Positions 1 through 8,989 of a DNA stretch of 64,000 nucleotides are shown here, piece after piece; positions within the stretch are counted from its first letter, which is position 1, and each line of letters opens with the position of its first letter. This stretch comes from Glaesserella sp041817755 (lineage in GTDB: Bacteria > Pseudomonadota > Gammaproteobacteria > Enterobacterales > Pasteurellaceae): contig NZ_JBGYBX010000056.1 of NCBI RefSeq assembly GCF_041817755.1, positions 1-64,000 on the forward strand, given 5' to 3'. The notes under the pieces were generated by a model. It ran no database searches, was not told the DNA's origin, and saw only the letters and a list, made by a program, of their open reading frames with translations. Position numbers and translations under genes: made by a program.

Positions 1-93
1 AATATGATGAAGTTTTGCCACCTCGCGGATACCAACATCCTGCTCGATGACCAATTTGATAATGTCTAAACGAAATTGATAAGGATGGGACAT
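1..93 (-). CDS. IS3-family transposase OrfA, N-terminal fragment
   Basis: An open frame begins with ATG at 93 and reads MSHPYQFRLDIIKLVIEQD then GIREVAKLHH before leaving the window. This looks like the first helices of an IS3/IS150-type OrfA, the helix-turn-helix protein that binds the element's ends; in the family OrfB is made by frameshifting from OrfA. Only 31 codons are visible, so whether the copy is intact cannot be judged. Support comes from the inverted-repeat-like end immediately upstream. Confidence 0.6.
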   Translation of the reverse strand, partial: MSHPYQFRLDIIKLVIEQDVGIREVAKLHHI

Positions 94-138
94 AATCTGC
101 ACCTCAAATTAGGTGTCCAAGTTTTGGGGTGCAGATCA
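1..138 (-). mobile_element. IS3-family (IS150-like) insertion sequence, left-truncated by window
   Basis: The stretch read on the minus strand starts TGATCTGCACCCCAAAACTT (138 to 119), which has the TG start and A/C-rich terminal repeat typical of IS3-family elements of the IS150 group. About 45 nt inside, a transposase-like reading frame begins and runs off the window. The outer end lies only 20 bp beyond the stop codon of yfhM. The other end and the target duplication are outside the window or not recognisable, so the element name is unknown. Confidence 0.7.
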
Positions 139-158
139 TGTTGCGGTCGGTATATTCT

Positions 159-3100
159 CTAGCGGACGATTTTAATCGTACCCTGCGGTACATATTGCGC
201 TTTAACCGTCCGGTTATACATGCTTTCCGCATAAATTGCCGGCAAATGATATTGTCCGACATTCACGGCTTTCAGCTGATAGGTCAATATCATACTTTTT
301 TCTGTTGCCGTACCGTAATTCAACAAACGATCTTCACGAACATCCGTATGTATCGGATCCCAACGCAATAGCGGCATGATTTCATCCGGTTCACCGTTAT
401 CCGGTTCATCGTCATCCGTTTTCACTTTATTTTGCCAAATAACCTCAAAGCCGCTCGGGAAGAGATCCGTTACCACGACATCCGGCTGTATGCCGTTTAA
501 TGCACGCAACGAAACGGTCACATTGATCACATCTCCCAATTTGACTTCACTGATCTCCTGTCCGTTTTCATCCGTATAACGGCGGTGGATTTCTAATCCT
601 TCCGATTGGGTTGAAGCTTGTTTCGGATAACCCGTTTGGCTTATTGCAAACCAGGCATTAGCCGGGCTGTTATTTTCAAAACGTACCGTACTCTCCTCGT
701 TCAACTCGGCACAGCTGAATAACTCACTGCAACTGCTCGATAGTGTTTGACCGTTCGGTGTATTGATCGCCAATTGATGAATGCTGCCGTCATCATGTCG
801 GGCATAGCTGTCTAACGCCAACAACATCATTGCCGAGGACAGCGTGTTATAACGTTGCGCATTCACATCTTCACGGATACGGTTCAAGACATTTTCAGAA
901 ACAGCATCCCATTGCTGCGGGAAATGACGTGCGATCAAATATAACGCCGCACTGTCTTGAATCATCGGATCACTAAAGTCGGCATATTGCCATTCGGCTT
1001 TACGCGGTTGATTCAAGCGCCGAATCACCGGATTCATCAACTGTGTTGCTTCATTTTCCTGTTTGACCAAATGATAAGCGCCCGCCAACCATGCGCTGAC
1101 GATATCGCTTTGCCACTCCTCCGCTTTAACGTGTTGAGATAACTGCGAACGAATAGACATTAATGCGTTTGACGGAACCTGTCCCAAACGGGCAAGTAAG
1201 TAGGCGGAATACGCCCGCTGACGTAACATCGCCAAACTGTCACCGTCCTGAGGCATGCTTTGTTGTTCAAGCGCCGAAACTGCATTATGGTACAACCCGC
1301 CGTGACTTAACCATGCACTCGGTAATGCGATATTGTGTTCTTGCGCCTCCAATAGGAAATGAACGGTGTACGCCGTTAAGAAAAGATCGCCTTCGTCGAC
1401 GTTATTCCACATCCCGAAACGACCGTCTTCCAATTGTCTGTTCGGCAACAAGCCGAATACTTTTTGCAGTGCGGCTGCGGTATCCGAATCCTCGGCTTGC
1501 GCCAATGCGTTGTTTCCTGCAGACAATACGTTGATCAACGGTTTGTAAGCCGGTTTATCCGCAAACAACAACGTTGGCATTGCCGCACTGAGAATCTGTT
1601 CCGTACAGCTATTGTCATAGTCGATCAAATAGGTGGAAACGCCTTGTACCAACGCCAATGGTGTCGGAGAGAAAAGCGCCGTTTGATAACGTGCTTGAGG
1701 ATACAACTGAGTCGGAAGATCTTGATTCACCGATTCGCCCGCTTTTACCTTGCCGATACGGGTAAAGAACTGTTTAACCGCAATCGGACGCACGGATACA
1801 CTCACGTTTCGAACCGTTACATCAGGTTGTTGCTGACTGTTTTGGTAAGCCGCACTAATGCGTAAATTGGCTTCGCCCAAGACATCCTTCGCTTTCACTT
1901 CAAACGTGACCGCTTTCTCACTCATTGCCGGAATATCCACGGTTTTTTCCGTTTCTCCGCTTATTTCAAGTTGAGGGTTCGCCGTTACACTGACCTTCAC
2001 TTGTCGGCTTTGTCTCGTCGTGTTAGAGATGTTCACGCTGACTTGACTTTGATCATTCGGTGCAAGGGTAAGCGGTACCGTTGGCGATAAAATGAGTTCG
2101 TTTTGCACCAAGGTATTCGTTTGAGCGATACCGACCGTATCACTGTCGTCACTCACGGCAATTGCCATTACTTTCAAATTACCATTGAAGGATTCCGGAA
2201 CGGTATAACTCACCGACGTTTTACCGTTCACTTCAATAATGTCGGACCAATAAGCCACCGGTTTTTCCGCTTTACGTTTAAACGGATTAGTGTTTTTACT
2301 TAACATCGCCCTTGCATATTCCGCCAGCATCATGTCGCCGCCGGTTTGGGCATATTGCATAATCAGGCTGAATTCAGGCAATACCAAATCTAAAATTTGC
2401 GACGTGCCGACTTCTAGCGCCCGTTTCGGGAAGAAGTAGCTTAACGGATCATCCTGCTTATAACGGGCCACCTGTAAGATGCCTTCATTCACCGCATAAA
2501 TAATAGCTTTACCCGGTTTATCGGTTTGCAGGGAAAATTCCACCGTTTCCCCGGATTTTACCTGCTTCGGCGCTTGCAAATCCAAGGTTAAACGATGGTT
2601 ATCCACATTCACGCTAAACGGTACGACACCGTAACTGAGCGGGCTGGTAAAAATATCTTTCGAATGCAAATCCCGTGAGAATTGTACGTTCACATAGCCG
2701 CTGCCTTCAAAATTCGGCGGTAATGTAATACGCTGAACGGATTGATTCGTCTCGGCTTTAAACCATTGATGCGCATAGACGCGATCCGCTTCGATCGTAA
2801 TCAAGCCGCTGCCCGTATACGGCGCTTGAACGGCGATTTCAATCGTCTCGCCTTGTTGATAGGCTTTTTTATTCAAACGCAGTTTCAATTCGGTATTGCG
2901 ATCCATCTCCGTACTGACGTTTTGGTTACCCACTACCGTATACGGGATTCGGCTGACTTCTTGTTCATGCTGATTGTAAATAATCAGCACAAAGTCACCA
3001 CTTGTCGAGGTATCCAACGGTAGCGTGACGCCTTCAGGACGAATGGCTAACGGCTGTCGACTTTTTTCCGTTTCAACCCGTTTGCTTTCATATTGATACG

Positions 3101-5888
3101 CCCCGGAGTCTTGTTGTGTCAGAACGGAAACGTATTTACGCTCCATCAGCGTTGCCGTCAAATTTTCCACCGCCACTTTTTCCAACTGCGGATTAATTGC
3201 GATCAGCTCCGCTTGAGCCGTACCGTTTTGTTGCAAATACGCCAAATCTTGCCCGCTACGGTAGCCGATTAACCACGGTTGGGCGGATACCATCACCGAT
3301 TGCATAGTCGATACGCTACGCCCGCTGTTCCCTTCAAAACCGTCCGCCGTGAAATACAACATTTGGACGGTATTGGTCGCATACTGATTTAAATCCAATT
3401 TAAATGTGGCTTGCCCTTGTTCATCGGTTTGTCGGCTGTCCAAATTCGTTTCATATAAAATCGGTGAATTATTACGTTGATTGTCAAAGAAGTGATAATC
3501 CGCATACTCACTGAATGTCGGCAAGGCAGAATGTAGCGCAAGCTCCGCATCGACTTGTCGTTGCTGTGCCGGTGTACCGAATAAATTGGTCAAGACCACA
3601 TGAGCTTCCAAATCTTGCGGAGATAACCACGCCGATTTTTCCTGTTGATTAAAACGGGTGTTGATCTTCAATGTGTCCGGCTGGAACTCTTGAACTTGGA
3701 AGGTGGAAGAACCAATCGGCTCACCGTCTCGGGCGACATAAAGCAAGACCTCCCATTCACCGGTTTCCGCATTTTCAGGAAGCGTATAATTCAAACTGTT
3801 CAGTCCGCTTGCATCCAATTGAATGGTTTTTTCCTGCATCGGCTTACCGCTTGGTGAAATAATCATGGAATAGATAGGAATTTGAGCGACTTTATGTTGC
3901 CAATCCGCCGCTTTGATGACCATACCGATATGCACCGGTTCATTCGGACGATAAATACCGCGATCATTAAACAAATACGCTTTCAATGCAGCACGATCTT
4001 TCTCCGCCGATTGTCCGCTGACATCAAAGCGGGAATAATCCAACATCCGATCTCGATTACCTATCGGTAAAAACGATTGGTCGCCGTTAAAATCCACCAA
4101 ATACATTACCGGTTCGAGCTCTTGCGAATAATGCTCCAAGTTCGGGAATAACGCCATGCCCGTTGCATCCGTTTGCATCTGCTCAATCACGGAACCGTTA
4201 CGGCTGATAACTTGTATACGCGCATGCTCAATCGGTTGACCCGTTGCAACGGACTGTACAAAGACCGAGCGGGAACCGTCTGCCGCAGTTTTCGCAATAA
4301 TGCCTAAATCCGTCAACACGACCAAGCGGTAATCATCAAATTGATTCAATTCATTATTACGCCAATCTTCATCCGATGAAGTATCTTTATTGCGCGAATT
4401 ATTATCACCAGCCGACACTTTCACCCAAAAAATCCCTTTCTCGGACACCAATTTATCGAGTGGAATACTGTGATAATGAGATTTCCGCGGATCCGTATTG
4501 AATACATCGATGATTTGCGTTGTAAAATCGGCAATATCATCAAATTTCAACCGCCCCAGTTCCGGCTTTTGGAAATTTCCATAGTTTAAATTGGCGACAT
4601 GGCGAAGCTGTTCACCTTGAACGCGTCCGACATCTACCCGAATCTGATCCAAATTGCGCGAAAGCACCGTTAATTTCTTTTCGCCGCTTAACGCCAATAA
4701 CGAACCATCTCCGATAAAGCCGACATATTTCGGATAATCATAGGCGCAAAGCAGGTTGCCCTGTCGGTCTTTCAGTTGGTAGCCTCCTTGAGCGCTGAAT
4801 TGATTATCCAACATGACATACGCACAGCGTTGCGGCGGAATATTGACGCGGAAATTCTGCTGTTTGGCATACGCCGTTTCCGTCGGAATTAACTCGGTTT
4901 TCAGTAATGCCGCCCGATCTAAATCCGCTTGACCGATCTTGGACACAGACCACCCTGCTTCTTGCTCGGGCAATAGATAAAGTTGTAGCCCTTTTTCAAT
5001 GTCAGTCCCTTTCACCGGGTGGTTAAATGAGAAACCTAATAATTGATCAAGCGTATTATTCGACGTGTTGACATAAGAAAGCTCGTTTCGATCCACGCTT
5101 AAACTGAATTTCGTCGGTACCGCCACATCTGCCGTCAAGGCACTCTCTAAGCGGTTTGCACCGAGATAACCGCTTACCGTCGGTTGAACGGTGGTTTGAA
5201 TAGACTGATTATTACCGGCTGCCAAACTGACGCTGTCGGAATTAATCCACGCCGATAAATCATTGTCGGCATAGCGAATATTAAAATTAAGCGGTGTAAT
5301 GGTTTCCTGCGTATTATCCTGATGTTTTCGGACTAATTTCACCTCAATGGCTTTTTCAAATTGTTTACGATCCACCGGATGGGAAAAACGGACTTCAACC
5401 ATCGATTGACGGACATGCGCCTGAACGGGATCTTGATAAAAGCGTTGTGATTGAATCTTCGCCGTAAATGCGGGAGTGGTAAAATTTTGTGTCGAAGTGA
5501 CCGCTTGTGTGTAGCTTAATTTGTCGTTCAAAGCGGATTTATCCAATTTGACGCTATACTGCTGCCCCGCCACCCAGTCATCCGCCGGCGTAAACGTCAA
5601 GGTACTGTCGGTTTTCCACTCCCAACGTCCGTTCAAATTCGGTGTAATGCTCGCGCCTTCTTTCAATGGTTGTTTAACCGCTCCAATCCGCGCCGCCGCA
5701 CCGCTGAATTCAATCGTCAGCGGATAAACCTTTTTGGGCGTATCAAGATAATTGGTCGGTTCTACCGCATTTAATTTCATGGTGATCGCCTGCGGATCGT
5801 CACCTTTCTGTGTGTAATACCAATAACTGCCTACGGCAACGATACCAATCCCCGCTAAGGAAATTAAAGGAAGATAAGACTTTTTCAT
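159..5888 (-). CDS. yfhM: Bacterial alpha-2-macroglobulin (YfhM/ECAM type)
   Basis: A very large envelope protein (1909 aa) of the alpha-2-macroglobulin family, thought to trap foreign proteases in the periplasm together with the peptidoglycan glycosyltransferase PbpC. The N-terminus (MKKSYLPLISL...) is a hydrophobic anchor without a lipobox cysteine, unlike E. coli YfhM, which is a lipoprotein. MG-type beta domains fill the first two thirds; the thioester motif CTEQ is at about residue 1428, followed by the helical thioester domain and a C-terminal receptor-like domain. ATG at 5888 is preferred over an upstream GTG because GAGGTGA lies 5 nt before it. The usual partner pbpC would be expected downstream, but an IS element begins 20 bp after the stop, so pbpC is displaced or lost here. 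Confidence 0.93.
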   Translation of the reverse strand: MKKSYLPLISLAGIGIVAVGSYWYYTQKGDDPQAITMKLNAVEPTNYLDTPKKVYPLTIEFSGAAARIGAVKQPLKEGASITPNLNGRWEWKTDSTLTFTPADDWVAGQQYSVKLDKSALNDKLSYTQAVTSTQNFTTPAFTAKIQSQRFYQDPVQAHVRQSMVEVRFSHPVDRKQFEKAIEVKLVRKHQDNTQETITPLNFNIRYADNDLSAWINSDSVSLAAGNNQSIQTTVQPTVSGYLGANRLESALTADVAVPTKFSLSVDRNELSYVNTSNNTLDQLLGFSFNHPVKGTDIEKGLQLYLLPEQEAGWSVSKIGQADLDRAALLKTELIPTETAYAKQQNFRVNIPPQRCAYVMLDNQFSAQGGYQLKDRQGNLLCAYDYPKYVGFIGDGSLLALSGEKKLTVLSRNLDQIRVDVGRVQGEQLRHVANLNYGNFQKPELGRLKFDDIADFTTQIIDVFNTDPRKSHYHSIPLDKLVSEKGIFWVKVSAGDNNSRNKDTSSDEDWRNNELNQFDDYRLVVLTDLGIIAKTAADGSRSVFVQSVATGQPIEHARIQVISRNGSVIEQMQTDATGMALFPNLEHYSQELEPVMYLVDFNGDQSFLPIGNRDRMLDYSRFDVSGQSAEKDRAALKAYLFNDRGIYRPNEPVHIGMVIKAADWQHKVAQIPIYSMIISPSGKPMQEKTIQLDASGLNSLNYTLPENAETGEWEVLLYVARDGEPIGSSTFQVQEFQPDTLKINTRFNQQEKSAWLSPQDLEAHVVLTNLFGTPAQQRQVDAELALHSALPTFSEYADYHFFDNQRNNSPILYETNLDSRQTDEQGQATFKLDLNQYATNTVQMLYFTADGFEGNSGRSVSTMQSVMVSAQPWLIGYRSGQDLAYLQQNGTAQAELIAINPQLEKVAVENLTATLMERKYVSVLTQQDSGAYQYESKRVETEKSRQPLAIRPEGVTLPLDTSTSGDFVLIIYNQHEQEVSRIPYTVVGNQNVSTEMDRNTELKLRLNKKAYQQGETIEIAVQAPYTGSGLITIEADRVYAHQWFKAETNQSVQRITLPPNFEGSGYVNVQFSRDLHSKDIFTSPLSYGVVPFSVNVDNHRLTLDLQAPKQVKSGETVEFSLQTDKPGKAIIYAVNEGILQVARYKQDDPLSYFFPKRALEVGTSQILDLVLPEFSLIMQYAQTGGDMMLAEYARAMLSKNTNPFKRKAEKPVAYWSDIIEVNGKTSVSYTVPESFNGNLKVMAIAVSDDSDTVGIAQTNTLVQNELILSPTVPLTLAPNDQSQVSVNISNTTRQSRQVKVSVTANPQLEISGETEKTVDIPAMSEKAVTFEVKAKDVLGEANLRISAAYQNSQQQPDVTVRNVSVSVRPIAVKQFFTRIGKVKAGESVNQDLPTQLYPQARYQTALFSPTPLALVQGVSTYLIDYDNSCTEQILSAAMPTLLFADKPAYKPLINVLSAGNNALAQAEDSDTAAALQKVFGLLPNRQLEDGRFGMWNNVDEGDLFLTAYTVHFLLEAQEHNIALPSAWLSHGGLYHNAVSALEQQSMPQDGDSLAMLRQRAYSAYLLARLGQVPSNALMSIRSQLSQHVKAEEWQSDIVSAWLAGAYHLVKQENEATQLMNPVIRRLNQPRKAEWQYADFSDPMIQDSAALYLIARHFPQQWDAVSENVLNRIREDVNAQRYNTLSSAMMLLALDSYARHDDGSIHQLAINTPNGQTLSSSCSELFSCAELNEESTVRFENNSPANAWFAISQTGYPKQASTQSEGLEIHRRYTDENGQEISEVKLGDVINVTVSLRALNGIQPDVVVTDLFPSGFEVIWQNKVKTDDDEPDNGEPDEIMPLLRWDPIHTDVREDRLLNYGTATEKSMILTYQLKAVNVGQYHLPAIYAESMYNRTVKAQYVPQGTIKIVR

Positions 5889-5965
5889 GTAAATCACCTC
5901 ACTTCATCCGAATTTGCATATTTTTGCTATTATCATACCGCTTGTTACTCTCGGCAAGACATGAA

Positions 5966-5996
5966 TACAAAAACAGCTCTCGCAATACGAGAGCCT
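5966..5996 (-). terminator. Intrinsic terminator after rlmL
   Basis: A 7-bp stem GCTCTCG/CGAGAGC (5976-5982 with 5988-5994) lies just past the rlmL stop; read on the minus strand it is followed by TGTTTTTG. It separates rlmL from yfhM. Confidence 0.6.
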
Positions 5997-6004
5997 GTGT
6001 TTGA

Positions 6005-8182
6005 TTAATCCCGATGTTTCACAATCCAACAATTGTGAATATGCGGATTACGCTCAAAATCCAACGGCAAGGTTTTGTGCGAAATGTTTTCCGCCGTTAA
6101 TCCTAATTCAGCCAAGCCGTCAAAATCCATTTTAAAGCCACGTTTGTTGTTCGAGAACACAATCGTGCCGTTTGCCGTTAAAATGCGTTTCAACTGTTTC
6201 ATTAAGGCAATATGATCACGTTGCACGTCCCAACTGTTTTCCATTCGTTTTGAATTAGAAAAGGTCGGTGGATCGACGAAAATCAGTTCAAAACGCTCAC
6301 GGCAATCCGCTAACCATTGCAAGCAATCAGCCTGATGCAAGCGGTGATTTCGTAGTGAAATATTGTTTAGTTCAAGATTTTGTTCCGCCCAGTTGAGATA
6401 AGTATTTGACATATCCACAGTGGTAGTCGATTTTGCCCCATTTAATGCGGCGTGGACTGTTGCTGAACCCGTGTAGGCAAACAGATTTAAGAACGTTTTT
6501 CCCTTCGCCATTTTACCGACCATCTTACGCGTTAAGCGGTGGTCAAGGAACAAGCCTGTATCAAGGTAATCCGTCAAGTTTACCCATAGCTTCGCCCCAT
6601 ATTCATTCACGAAGAAATAGTCGCCTTTATTCGCCAGTTTCTCGTATTGATTAGTTCCTTTTTGACGTTGGCGAACTTTTAAGACTAATTTATTCGTTTC
6701 AACACCAGTGACATACAAAGTCGCAGATACCGCATCAAGCAAGCGTTGGCGAGCTTTGTTTTCATCAATATTTTTCGGTGCGGCATACTCTTGCACCACA
6801 ATATGATCGCCATATCTATCTACCGCCAAATTATACTCAGGCAGATCCGCATCATATAAACGATAGGCATCAAGCCCTTGCTGTTTCGCCCATTTTTCGA
6901 TCTTTTTGATATTTTTGGTTAAGCGATTAGCAAAATCAGGGGCAACCTGTGCGTTTTGGCTAAATTGCAGATTTTCGTCAAGATCTGACCGCTTGTCTGC
7001 ATTTTCACTGATCAAATAGTTCTTCTGCACACACTCAAGCGGTCCGTTTTTGGCTTTAAATTGACGAGCCGAACGAAGGCGTAAGCAGTTCAGCAATTCA
7101 GGTTCACCACTAAAAATGGACGCATTCCAACCTGCAAACTGCTGTTTTAACCGTTGTCCAAAGACGGAATACAACGCAATTAACGCAGGGGTTGTACCTA
7201 ATCGCTCACCATAAGGCGGATTACAAATTACCGTTCCCACCTGCTCTGTAATCGGATTTTTCAACGCCGACACATCGCCTTGTTGCCATTGAATTAAATC
7301 TGCCACCCCTGCATTTTTCGCATTCTGTTTTGCTTTTTGTAGCACTCGGTGATCGAGATCAAAACCGAAGAACAGCACATTGCTTCCCTCCCCCTGCTCG
7401 CGGGGGGAGGTGCCGAAGGCGGAGGGGGGCAAGATCTCACTTTCCTTAGCTTCCTGCCAAACTGTTTTCCACAGTTCGATCTGATGCCCTTTCCAACTAT
7501 CAAATCCCCAGTGTATACGGTTAATTTGTGGGGCAATATTCGCTTGCATTTGAGCCGCTTCAATCAATAAAGTCCCCGAACCACACATCGGATCGACAAG
7601 TGGCGTGCCTTTTTGCCAGCCTGAACGCAACACAATCGCCGCCGCCAAGGTTTCACGTAACGGTGCTTTCCCCGTTTCTTCACGATAACCACGCATATGT
7701 AAGGCTTCACCGCTTAAGTCCAAAGAAATAATCAGCTCTTCACGGTTTAAATAGGCGTGTAAACGAATATCCGGGCGGATTTTATCCACAGTCGGACGAG
7801 CAAAACCTTTACGCTCAAAATAATCGACAATGCCGTCTTTCACTCGCATTGCACCGAATTGCGTGTTGCGAATTTCACGGTTTGTGCCGTTAAAATCCAC
7901 GAAAAAGGTATCTCTTGGATCGAAAATGCTCTGCCAGTCGTAAGCAACCACAGAGGCATACAAATCGCTGTCGCTAAAAATTTTCGTATTGATTAAGGGT
8001 AATAAAATACGGGAAGCCAAGCGACTATGTAATAACGCTTGATACGCCCCTTTTAAATCAGTGGTGAAATGCACACCGCCTTGAGCCACTTTGCATTGTG
8101 CGTGCGTAATCTGCTCAAGTTCGGTTTTTAACATTTCTTCAAAACCACGTGCCGCGGTGGCGAAATAGGTTGTTTGGGTCAT
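6005..8182 (-). CDS. rlmL: Bifunctional 23S rRNA methyltransferase RlmL/RlmK
   Basis: A 725-aa fusion that methylates 23S rRNA: the N-terminal THUMP plus Rossmann methyltransferase half makes m2G2445 and the C-terminal half makes m7G2069. The motif CNPPYGERLG marks the N-terminal active site and DPPTFSNSK the C-terminal one. The start is ATG at 8182 (MTQTTYFATAARG), matching the family start; the frame stays open further upstream but lacks similarity. E. coli RlmL is about 702 aa. Part of the extra length comes from an in-frame palindromic repeat at 7386-7430, which adds residues such as PPSAFGTSPREQGEG in the loop before the SAM-binding strand FFGFDLDH. Confidence 0.95.
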   Translation of the reverse strand: MTQTTYFATAARGFEEMLKTELEQITHAQCKVAQGGVHFTTDLKGAYQALLHSRLASRILLPLINTKIFSDSDLYASVVAYDWQSIFDPRDTFFVDFNGTNREIRNTQFGAMRVKDGIVDYFERKGFARPTVDKIRPDIRLHAYLNREELIISLDLSGEALHMRGYREETGKAPLRETLAAAIVLRSGWQKGTPLVDPMCGSGTLLIEAAQMQANIAPQINRIHWGFDSWKGHQIELWKTVWQEAKESEILPPSAFGTSPREQGEGSNVLFFGFDLDHRVLQKAKQNAKNAGVADLIQWQQGDVSALKNPITEQVGTVICNPPYGERLGTTPALIALYSVFGQRLKQQFAGWNASIFSGEPELLNCLRLRSARQFKAKNGPLECVQKNYLISENADKRSDLDENLQFSQNAQVAPDFANRLTKNIKKIEKWAKQQGLDAYRLYDADLPEYNLAVDRYGDHIVVQEYAAPKNIDENKARQRLLDAVSATLYVTGVETNKLVLKVRQRQKGTNQYEKLANKGDYFFVNEYGAKLWVNLTDYLDTGLFLDHRLTRKMVGKMAKGKTFLNLFAYTGSATVHAALNGAKSTTTVDMSNTYLNWAEQNLELNNISLRNHRLHQADCLQWLADCRERFELIFVDPPTFSNSKRMENSWDVQRDHIALMKQLKRILTANGTIVFSNNKRGFKMDFDGLAELGLTAENISHKTLPLDFERNPHIHNCWIVKHRD
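7386..7430 (-). repeat. Palindromic GC-rich repeat inserted in frame within rlmL
   Basis: The segment holds an imperfect palindrome, CCTCCCCC then GGGGGGAGG around GCTCGC, followed by a small GCC-GAA-GGC hairpin and another GGAGGGGGG. Its composition (runs of C and G) is unlike the surrounding gene, yet its length keeps the frame open. The shape is that of a dispersed REP-like element rather than coding sequence. Confidence 0.6.
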
Positions 8183-8281
8183 TGTGTTGTTGTACTGGAA
8201 AAAATTGGCAGAATTATAGCGGAAGAATGCTACAAGCGGTGAGATTTCAGCAGAAATTTGCAAAAGTTACACAAAAAGCAA

Positions 8282-8306
8282 ACAGGATAACCGCTGGCTA
8301 TCCTGT
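8282..8306 (-). terminator. Intrinsic terminator after grxB
   Basis: The stem ACAGGATA/TATCCTGT (8282-8289 with 8299-8306) sits between grxB and rlmL. On the minus strand it is followed by a T-rich stretch (TTTTTGTG). Confidence 0.55.
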
Positions 8307-8314
8307 CTATTGGA

Positions 8315-8956
8315 CTATACTGGACTGTATAAATTCACTTGGCTTAACTCCGCCATTTTCTCTACGTAGTTTTTCACCTTCGGCGGGAAGGTTAATCCTT
8401 TCACACAAGTTAAATTGCGTAGCATTGGGAATAGTACAATATCTTCTAAAGAGAGTTTGCCGTTTACGGCTTCAGGCGAAACGATAAGGTTTTCCAAAGC
8501 GGTCAGATCTTGCGTTAATTTTGCAATATATTCTGCTGAACGAGCGAGATTTTCAGCGAAATCACCGATAAATTCGGTTTTCTTCGCCACAAAATAGTCA
8601 ATCGCACTTTGGGTTTTGTACTCATCTAACCCCAACTGTACAAAACGTGGCAATAATAGATGATTATAGTAACTGCCGACTTGCTTAATCCACTCATTGA
8701 TTTCAGGGCGAATGTCGTCTGCAAGCAGTTTGTCACCGTAGTTTTCATCCACATATTTCACAATATCCAGACTTTCAGGCATTGCTGAGCCACCTTCTTT
8801 AACTAAAATCGGTACGACTTTTTTTCCGACTAAGCCAATAGGGGTCGGTTCATCGTCATTCAATAGGGTGATAAATTCGACATCTAGCTTTTTCAAACCG
8901 AAAATCATTCTTGCGCGGACGCAATATGGGCAATGATCGTAAATATAAAGTTTCAT
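8315..8956 (-). CDS. grxB: Glutaredoxin 2
   Basis: A 213-aa cytosolic glutaredoxin of the Grx2 type, which reduces disulfides with glutathione and has a glutathione-S-transferase-like fold. The redox motif CPYC is at residues 9-12 in an N-terminal thioredoxin-like domain (MKLYIYDHCPYC). The all-helical C-terminal domain (LSLEDIVLFPMLRNLTCVKG) matches Grx2, which is about 215 aa in E. coli. AAAGGAAAA lies just before the ATG. It appears to be transcribed alone, with a terminator between it and rlmL. Confidence 0.93.
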   Translation of the reverse strand: MKLYIYDHCPYCVRARMIFGLKKLDVEFITLLNDDEPTPIGLVGKKVVPILVKEGGSAMPESLDIVKYVDENYGDKLLADDIRPEINEWIKQVGSYYNHLLLPRFVQLGLDEYKTQSAIDYFVAKKTEFIGDFAENLARSAEYIAKLTQDLTALENLIVSPEAVNGKLSLEDIVLFPMLRNLTCVKGLTFPPKVKNYVEKMAELSQVNLYSPV

Positions 8957-8989
8957 AGGTTTTCCTTTGTTTTTACTGTTTTGAATAGA

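Noticed and set aside
1163..1865. Several open frames opposite yfhM
   Set aside because: They lie antisense in a single continuous conserved gene and lack ribosome sites.
7294..7570. Open frames on both strands around the palindromic repeat in rlmL
   Set aside because: They are shadow frames of a conserved enzyme kept open by the GC-rich repeat.
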